This document shows positions 56,742 through 64,000 of a stretch of 64,000 nt of DNA, one piece after another. A program made the translations under genes and the position numbers. This DNA is from Bretschneidera sinensis (Eukaryota > Streptophyta > Magnoliopsida > Brassicales > Akaniaceae): NCBI GenBank assembly GCA_023935145.1, contig CM043698.1, positions 74,860,001-74,924,000 of the forward strand. Direction: 5' to 3'. The notes under the pieces are model-generated. The model saw nothing but the letters and a program-made list of their open reading frames with translations, was not told the origin of the DNA and made no database searches. How positions within the stretch are numbered: the first letter of the stretch is position 1; each line of letters opens with the position of its first letter.

Positions 56742-59700
56742 ATGAGCATTAGCACTATGTTGGAGTCAGTATCTTGTTGTCACGCTCCTAAGGTAATCTC
56801 TATTTCGGTTCAATTAGTCTTCTCTGTCCATTTTCACTATTTTTTTTTTATAAAAATAAATTGTTTTTGTATTTTATTGTTCAGTTCGATTTTCTTTTGC
56901 AATTGTTTTGCTTCAGTAGTGATTAACTAAAAGGATAAGTTTTTGAAATTTTGTTATTTCATTTAAATGTTTTAAGAATGGAATAAACTTCTAATTACTT
57001 GGGAAAATTTAAAATAATGGAAAAAAATAAAATAAGAAGGTAAAAAGTCGTATTTCACTCTAATTTCAGGTTGCTTGAAATTCAACTTTGTTTAAAATGA
57101 TGTTTGAATTGTATATGTGTGTATGCTTGGTTGCTTACCAGCAAATGTGATCCTATAACTGGTGCAAACCTGGACCTTTTTCAGGACTTGGAGCTGAATA
57201 ACAATTTAACTGGAATCGAGTTTTTTTTATTAAAGCGCTTTTGTAATTTTAGAGATTCCTCCTCTATTTCTACAAAGTTCCAATTTCTGTGTGCAAATGA
57301 ACCACTGTATAATCTTTTGGACTACTTTGATTGGGTGCATTGCACGGACTAGGTTAAATTGTCAAACTTTTTCAAACTTGCTACTTAGGGTTAGTTTTGC
57401 CAACTTCCATAAAATAGACCATATTTTTCTCTGAGAAATACAAGATTATAAACTAACTTTTCATTTTCTCTGTTTTTTTGTTGCAAAAGAACCATTTTTG
57501 GTCACCCATACCCAATATATTTTTTTCATTCAATTTTGGTATCCATGGTTGTGCCACAAATGGGTGACAAGTTGATGCAGAATGTTATAAGGAATATGTG
57601 TTATTTTATGATTTTAAGAAATTTTAGATTATTTGTGGATTATTGTGTAAATAAGCTTTTATGAAATTTTAGATGTTTAGGATTAATTAATTTTCTATTA
57701 TGTTTAGAATTAGTGCCTATATAATAACACTCATATTATGATTGTAATTCAGACTTTGATTATGAAAATAAACTGTTGAGTCTTGTCTGTTTCTCTTTTT
57801 TTTTTTTTTTTTTCCTTGTATTCCTTTATCTCATTTGTTTCTTAATATTTGATTACTTGCCATACATCAAATTGATATCAGAGCACAAACCATGATCCCC
57901 CACCACTGCTACCATTGCACCAAAAATCTCTCGTGTTTCATCCAAATACGACCACTCAAATACATCCTAGAACCAAAACCCATCTAGAAAAAAGGAAAAA
58001 AGGAAAACATAGATTGCCCCTTCGCCACCTGATTCGTCGCCGTCCGCCACCCCAAGAGTGCACCGCCGCCTTTCTACTTTATTTCTGTTCTTGATTTATT
58101 TACACTACAAAGTAGAAGAAAAAAATTTGGAGTCACTTATGTGAAATGAGTGAGTTGAGTCGAGTTCATCTAGTTACTGTTCATCATGTACTATATCTAA
58201 TTACAAAAGATGTGCTTTATCAAGTTTTTGGTCCGTTTGGTCATGTACAGAAAATTAGTATTTTCTTAAGTTCAAAGAACTTTCAAGCTCTTGTGCAATA
58301 CAGTTTGCTTCAAGATGCCATCTGTGCTAAAACCGAGCTTGATAGTCGTAAATACAACTGTTATCAGATGGAGATTGAGTATTCCAATGCAACAACTCAT
58401 CGCACGAGCAACACAGTAGTGGAAGCAGCTTTCACTAAAGCTTCTACTCATTGAGGTTCGTGTCACCACAACACTAAGTATGAACCTATTTCTCCAGTCC
58501 ATGAACACTTTGAAGAGCAAGCACAAGTCATTGATGAAAGGCTCAAATCTCAAGAAGTACGAGATGCATCTATTGAATCCCTCCAAAGTAAAGATAAACA
58601 ATGCCAAAGCAAGAAAACCTATATGTGTGCGCGCGACATTCCTTCCATTGAATTTATCCGACCTCTTTAGTTTGAAGCTCCTTTGATATCATTCGTGTTT
58701 CCAATTGAAGACACCACATTCAAAAAATTTCATATATAACTCCAACAATCATTAGTTTTGATCCTTCATTACTTCAAAACTCGAGGTCGAGTTTTTTGGA
58801 AGTGGGTAGAATGACGTAGAATGTTCTAAGGAATATGTTTTGTTTTATGATTTTAAGAAATTTTAGATTATTTGTGGATTATTGTGTAAACTTTTAGGAA
58901 ATTTTAGATGTTTAGGATTAGTTAGTTTTCTATTATGTTTAGGATTAGTGCCTATATAAGAGCACTCATATTAGAATTGTAATTCAGACTTTGATTGTGG
59001 AAATAAATTGCTGAGTTTGTTATCTAGTCCATCTTGTTCGGTCTTCTCCCTTTTCTTGATTCTTCTCATTCTATCAGTTAGTCTTCTCCTGTTTCTCTCC
59101 CTTTTCTTCCCTGTATCCTTTTACCCCCCTGTTTCTTATTATCTGGTTACTTGTCCCACATCACAAGTGCTCAAACATTCTTAAAGTTGTAAGTTCTGCG
59201 TATAAGGTTAGATCATTTCTGTCATTCCGTGCTTGTTGACATGGATATTCATTCCAGAACTTGTCTTAAGATATTTTTTCATTGATTGGAACATGTGCCT
59301 GTCACTTCCATGATCTGCATGATAATTGACTAAATCGTTAAATGGTTCATCTAATGAGATCTTCAGATTATACAGATTGCTATTCTGTGTTTTTAGCTTA
59401 TTTTATAGATTGTGAGGATCGTTGATGTTTTCTTTGCTAGGAAGTGAAGTAATTTTTGGAAAGCTGATCTGTTTCCTTCATTTGCGGCATTGCAGGTATA
59501 CAATATTATCAAACAGACTAGCCAAAGTAGGGCATACTCTCATGATATTTCACACCTTTGTGTTCATTCTTATAGCTTCTTGTATTCCCAGAAGCAGCGC
59601 ATGCGTGTCTCATCAAATGCTATAAATTATGGGATAAATCGTTGCTCCTTTGTCTCAAGGAATATTTTTGAGGGAACAGTGTTGTTAACTTCCTCAGTGT

Positions 59701-62280
59701 CTAGTTGTAGAAGATTCTATTTCTCCAACAATAGACTGAGTCATTTGGAAAGACTGCGGATGTATGCAGCACTAGATGTTGCCAGTGCTGTTGATGTCAT
59801 CAATGATTTAGGACTGGATACTTTGACATTCTTAATTGTGACCGTCATTGTTGTTCCTGCATTCAAGATCCTTAGAGCTAGCCCTGTAAGAACAACTTGG
59901 GTACTTTTAATTTTAAAATTTTTTTGGTGTTTCTTTCGCTTCTTTAGATTTAGCTTTCATTTTATAAAGGGTCGAGTTTGATTCGTACCTCTATTTCTCT
60001 CAAAAAGAGTTTGCATATATATGTGTGTGTGTGTGTGTGCTTGCATGTTCATGTAAATGCTTGTATGCATGTGTATGTATACTCGTTCGTGTATACTTGT
60101 GTAGTATAATCCTCTACTATTTTACATGAGAAAGCAGCAGATTTTTTAAGTTATGGTAGAACTATGAAGCTTATTGTCTTATATCACAACTGATGATTGT
60201 CATATGGTGATTGCTTCCAGATACTTGGTTTCTTTTTTGCGGGTATCGTACTCAACCAATTTGGTTTTATTAGGAATCTTACAGATGTTAAAGTTCTGTC
60301 AGAGTGGGGAATCCTTTTCTTGGTAAGCCCAATGACTATGTTGCTTAAGATTCTGTTCCTACTGCCATTGTTCTGTGGAAATTGTTGGCATCATTATAAT
60401 CAGCACCAAATTATTAGTATTGTTGTTTATGTTACTACATTGCTTTCCATTTGCCATGCTGGCATTTTTTAGCTGTGATGTTTTTTGTATAATTTACATG
60501 TATATTTATTTTTTGCTTGGAATCTCAACTACTAAACAGCTTTGAGAAAGAAGCTTTTTGTTGTGTGATGCTAACGTCTATGCAGCGTGCCTTGTGAAGA
60601 TTGTATCTATTGACTAATAAATTTCCCTTTCCAGCTGTTTGAGATGGGTTTAGAGCTTTCCCTTGCACGCCTAAAAGCTCTTGCGAGATTTGCCTTCGGC
60701 ATGGGATTGAGTCAGGTTTGATGTTTAAGAAAACTTTGATCCATTTGTCAATAGTGTTCTACAGTCTTGCAGATTACATGGTGCATGTATTTCTATAATC
60801 GAGTAGAATGAGTATACAAAATCCAACCTGGATAGCTGGGGCAGTGGTTTGTTAGGTTCCAGTGATAATATGAGTGATATCAAATTGTTGAAAACTTGTG
60901 CTTTCACAAGTTCCTTAAAGGTTAGAATTAGGGAAGATTTAGTCTGGGAAATGACTACAGTTTAGCATAATGTCAGTATGCAACTATGCATGCAGTTGGT
61001 TACTACAAACATTGGAAAACTGTTATGTTTATGTTTGGGAAATGACTAGATGTCAACAAAGATTTTGAGCATAATCGGGATAATTTTGTGTGTTAAAACT
61101 CGAGAGAGGATAGTGTACTCGTTTGAATGCTGACCATGGAATCATATTCTTTCCAGTTTAGACATAAACTCATCGTAAGAATTTGAGCTTTGGGATGAGC
61201 TGAAATGGTCCAGAATTTGGATGGAGATTTTGGGGACAAAACCAATCGGAAAAAGAAAAAAAAAACAATTGTTTTGGTTGCTTACAAATCTTTTATAATC
61301 GTCTCAATATATCTACAGTGACCTCGATGTCTACTTTTTAAGGTCTATGTGGTTCTGGGTTTTGTTGTCCACTGTGAGGTGGTAATTGCTTTACATAAGC
61401 TAGTTTGCTCACTTTTCAAGGATAGTACTAAACTTTATGATCTAGTATGCTTGTCTCCCTTAGCATCAAGTCTGAAAATGTCGTTAAAGATTATTCTAGG
61501 TGGTTCATAAAAGCTATAGGTAATCATTGAGATATTTTTTTTGAACAAGTGTTTTTATGGGAGTTTATTTGCTCTGATTTGTTGTTCTGGAATCAAGTAT
61601 TCCTTGACATTTTCACTTATAAAAAAAGTATTCCTTGACATCTTCATTTACTCTTTAAAACTATTCCAAGTTGTTTACTAAAATGGTTAGTATGAAAATA
61701 TCATATAGAGTACTGAGGTGAGTCTTCGAGTTTTTTTTCCTTCTCTGTTAAGAAAGTCTTCGAGTTCGTTACCTTATTTCTTTTCACTTCTTTCTTTACC
61801 CTCTTTTGAAGGTTGTGTTATCCACACTTGCTTTCACAGCATTTGAACTTCCACCTAATGGTGCTATAGGAACAAGAATTTTGGAGTTCCTTTTTCATTC
61901 AAGGCCAGATTTGGTAAGAACTATGTTTTCCGGGCATTCTTTAATTTTTTTACACGTGATCTCTATGCATTTGTTTGATATTATCCTTTGTCAGCGATAT
62001 GTTTGGATTAGATCCCGATGAAATTGGTTTTATAGACAATTTTTTTATTTATGTTTTGACCTTGTTGGAACTCACCTCAACATCATTGTTTGCTTGTTTG
62101 TCCTCCACATGTATTTTGCCTTTTACCATATGGAAAAAGGCTGGAGTGGCACATATCACATTTTTGTTATTATTCTTAGGTGTCATTTTCAGTTCTGTCA
62201 TTTTGCCTTGTTGCCTTTTCAACCGTATGCTATTGGAAAATTTTTGTGAATGAAAAACATTATCAATATTGAGCTGAATG

Positions 62281-62344
<64 letters not shown>

Positions 62345-64000
62345 TTCTCTCTCTCTCTCTTACTTATATGCTTAAGCAGTCTGCATTCCGTGGTTAACTG
62401 AAATCTTTGTGCTTCTAAAATGCTAGATTATTATTAACTGATTATGCTTTTAAATATTTATCCAAAAAAAAAAACTGATTATGCTTCTTTAATGAAGACA
62501 TTTAGATAACTAATTTGAATGAACTCCATGGCATGATTTTTCCTTGGACACAAGGGTCCTTAAATATGCCAATTGACGTAAGATGCTGTGAGTGTTGGTG
62601 ACTGGATGGACTTTGATGTTGCTTGGGAGAGAATCACAAGTACATTGCTCTTTGTTCAGAAGGAAATCCAGGTATCACACAGTATCGACTTAAGCTGAAC
62701 TCATGGAAACCTTGATGTCGACAAACACACAGTAACACCATGTAGCAAAAAATAATGAAACATACTCGTTCCATGTGCTCTTAGGACACAGAGAAGTTAT
62801 CTTGAACAGTTCAGTCAAGTTCATGAACTGTGCATGGCTTCTCCAATTATTTTTGCTCTCCTTAGTTGGGTGTTAGAGCCTCCTAAAGCGGTCACCTACA
62901 TATAGTCACAGCACAACTGCTTGGTATAGTATCCAAGACTCCCTAGATAATAGTTATTGACATAAGAGAGAGAATTGATTATGCAAAGAATACAAGCATA
63001 TAGAAGAGTCTTAAGTGCTTATTCAATGTATAAAGATGTGTATTTTGTTTCTTCCATATATGTTGTTCGCCACTTGGGTAGCCTGGTTGCCCCTTTGATG
63101 TACTGTATGCGTAACTAGGGCATAGGAAACCCTGGGAGACACAGCTCCAAGACAGGTCTTTCGTGGGTGCCTATTGGGTTTAGTCTTGTGTGTCACCAGA
63201 AAGTGCAGTGGGCTCAAGTCTAACATGTTTTGCCTCACCTGAACTGGATGAATGAAATTTGGTTTCCTTTCCATTAAGTGAATAAAGTTCTGTTTATACA
63301 GAATTGATTCAAGTATCGCACAAAATGCCTAAATTCAAAAATTTGATGTATGGATTCTGTCATTTGAGTGTTTATTAGCAGTCTCGATGTCAAAAGCCTT
63401 GTGACTACAGTTTGATTTTGTAGGCTCTGTTGGGTTCTTATAACTTTTGTTCTTGATATCTGGTTAAAATAAATTACAGGTCAACATCAGAAGCATTGAT
63501 GAGGCTGTAGTGATTGGTGCTGCTCTCTCTTTGTCATCTTCAGCTTTTGTTCTGCAGGTATTATAGTTGTGGATATCTGAGAATTATATTCTAGATTCTA
63601 TAAGAGATTTTTTTCCCTTTTGCTGATATTTGGCAGGCCGGGAAAAAATTGTACCATTAATGAAGTTCTTAGTCTTAATTGTCCTGATAATCAGATGATC
63701 TACTTTTTGCATATATTGCATAGACTTTCTTTTAATTTTTGAATAGTAGATTCTAAATTGCATGGTTATTATCCAGTTATAGTCCTATTATCTTATGTAA
63801 CATATCCTCCTGGGTCATTTAGATATGGTTCTATTAGGCTATTACCTAACCAGCTCTAAAAAAAAAAAAAAAAAAAGAAAATACTCACATGTTTACTGTT
63901 TGGATTATTAAAAGGTCTCTTATAGAGAGAGGGTGTTCTATGTTAGGTTTGAAAAATTAAATAAGGTTTTATGGTTCTAAAAGCAATTATGACATAACAG
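56742..64000 (+). CDS. KEA3: K+ efflux antiporter 3, chloroplastic (5' part, six exons)
   Basis: Exons: 56742-56792, 59496-59885, 60221-60322, 60635-60715, 61812-61913, 63480-63557; all junctions phase 0 with GT..AG. The gene runs off the right edge. Exon 1 encodes MSISTMLESVSCCHAPK. Exon 2 gives a Ser/Arg-rich plastid transit region and then the mature start (YAALDVASAVDVINDLGLDT) and first membrane segment (TLTFLIVTVIVVPAFKIL). Exon 3 has ILGFFFAGIVLNQFG and VKVLSEWGILFL; exon 4 LFEMGLELSLARLKALARFA; exon 5 AFTAFELPPNGAIGTRILEF; exon 6 IDEAVVIGAALSLSSSAFVL. These match the CPA2 Na+/H+ exchanger domain of plant KEA3, a thylakoid K+/H+ antiporter that relaxes the proton gradient when light drops. 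The C-terminal nucleotide-binding RCK part lies outside. No frame damage seen. Exon 1 is less certain than the rest. Confidence 0.9.
57573..59163 (+). mobile_element. Small LTR element in KEA3 intron 1
   Basis: LTRs 57573-57869 (297 bp) and 58812-59163 (352 bp), TGA.G.AGAATG..CATCA. Perfect target duplication CAAGT at 57568-57572 and 59164-59168. The primer site TTGATATCAGAGC (about 57872-57884) is a decayed initiator Met-tRNA site. A GGAAGTGGGTAGAA purine tract (58798-58811) precedes the 3' LTR, with CTCGAGGTCGAG just upstream. The internal region is only about 940 bp and has no gag, protease, RT or integrase, so it is non-autonomous. It is in the same orientation as KEA3. The first LTR carries a T run near 57797-57812. 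Confidence 0.92.
58146..58454 (+). pseudogene. PTB-like RNA-recognition motif inside the intronic LTR element
   Basis: A 102-residue frame beginning MSELSRVHLVTVHHVLYLIT, then DVLYQVFGPFGHVQKISIFL, NFQALVQYSLLQDAICAKTE and MEIEYSNAT. This follows the RRM of plant polypyrimidine-tract-binding proteins (LLVTIHHMLYPIT.DVLHQVFSP.G.VEKI..F....FQALIQY....A...R..L.G..IY..C..L.I.FSN). RNP-like cores are KISIFL and FQALVQY. It ends at TGA 58452-58454. A further frame at about 58482-58670 (HEHFEEQAQVIDERLKSQEV, DIPSIEFIRPL) reads as a degraded helical segment. Whether the protein was ever made is unknown; RRM capture from a host gene is inferred. Confidence 0.7.
60005..60110. repeat. (GT)n-rich microsatellite, KEA3 intron 2
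   Basis: ATATATATGTGTGTGTGTGT followed by degenerate GTATG/CATG units. Confidence 0.8.
62280..62361. repeat. (CT)n(AT)n(CT)n compound microsatellite, KEA3 intron 5
   Basis: About 13 CT units, then about 18 AT units, then a further CT-rich stretch, inside the intron between exons 5 and 6. The remainder of intron 5 (61914-63479) shows no gene. Confidence 0.85.

Overview
This is a dicot plant nuclear segment, probably from a woody rosid, although the species cannot be fixed from the sequence. The evidence is a host gene with plant-type introns, AT-rich spacers, and plant Ty1/Copia, Ty3/Gypsy and Mutator-like (MULE) elements. Only one ordinary host gene is visible: the 5' part of a chloroplast K+/H+ antiporter gene of the KEA3 type (56742 to beyond the right edge, plus strand, six exons seen, all in phase 0).

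Layout. 1-5559: decayed Athila-like Gypsy remnant (pol end and post-pol region), interrupted at 3405-5218 by a solo LTR of a second Gypsy family (family C). 5560-7565: an Athila-like LTR, its primer-binding site, then an inverted partial copy of the same LTR. 7566-8601: truncated family C LTR. 8664-9403: shrunken Copia relic, minus strand. 9660-10380: Copia reverse-transcriptase relic, plus strand. 10381-12439: no recognisable gene. 12450-54846: one Mutator-like DNA transposon expanded from about 5.1 kb to 42.4 kb by nested retrotransposons. 54856-56285: fragment of a DUF630/632 gene and a candidate second set of Mutator-type terminal repeats. 56286-56741: KEA3 promoter and 5' UTR. 56742-64000: KEA3, with a 1.6-kb LTR element in intron 1.

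The nest can be resolved exactly from target-site duplications (TSDs). The MULE (12450-54846; about AATAAATTT on both sides) was entered by Gypsy C (13784-22433, minus; AATGG) and by a SIRE-like Copia element D (22788-51376, plus; GTAAC). D was entered in its 5' LTR by Gypsy B (23254-41698; GTACC). B was entered 7 bp inside its own 5' LTR by Gypsy A (23261-32028; ATAAG). All coding regions in the nest carry stops, frameshifts or deletions.

A and B are deletion derivatives of one Athila-like parent. A kept gag-protease and a downstream extra ORF but lost RT, RNase H and integrase. B kept gag-pol but lost the extra ORF. D also carries an extra ORF of the same general type behind pol. In A/B and in D, a family-specific palindromic motif (TGCGCTCGAGCGCA-like in A/B, CCAGTCGACTGG-like in D) is clustered upstream of the LTR TATA box and again just upstream of the extra ORF. 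In D the second cluster is followed by its own TATA box. This suggests copied promoter modules that drive the extra ORF, and it is the least explained signal here.

Several elements carry pieces of host genes: an importin-5-like fragment inside the MULE, a DUF630/632 first exon beside it, and a PTB-like RNA-recognition motif in the small LTR element within KEA3 intron 1.
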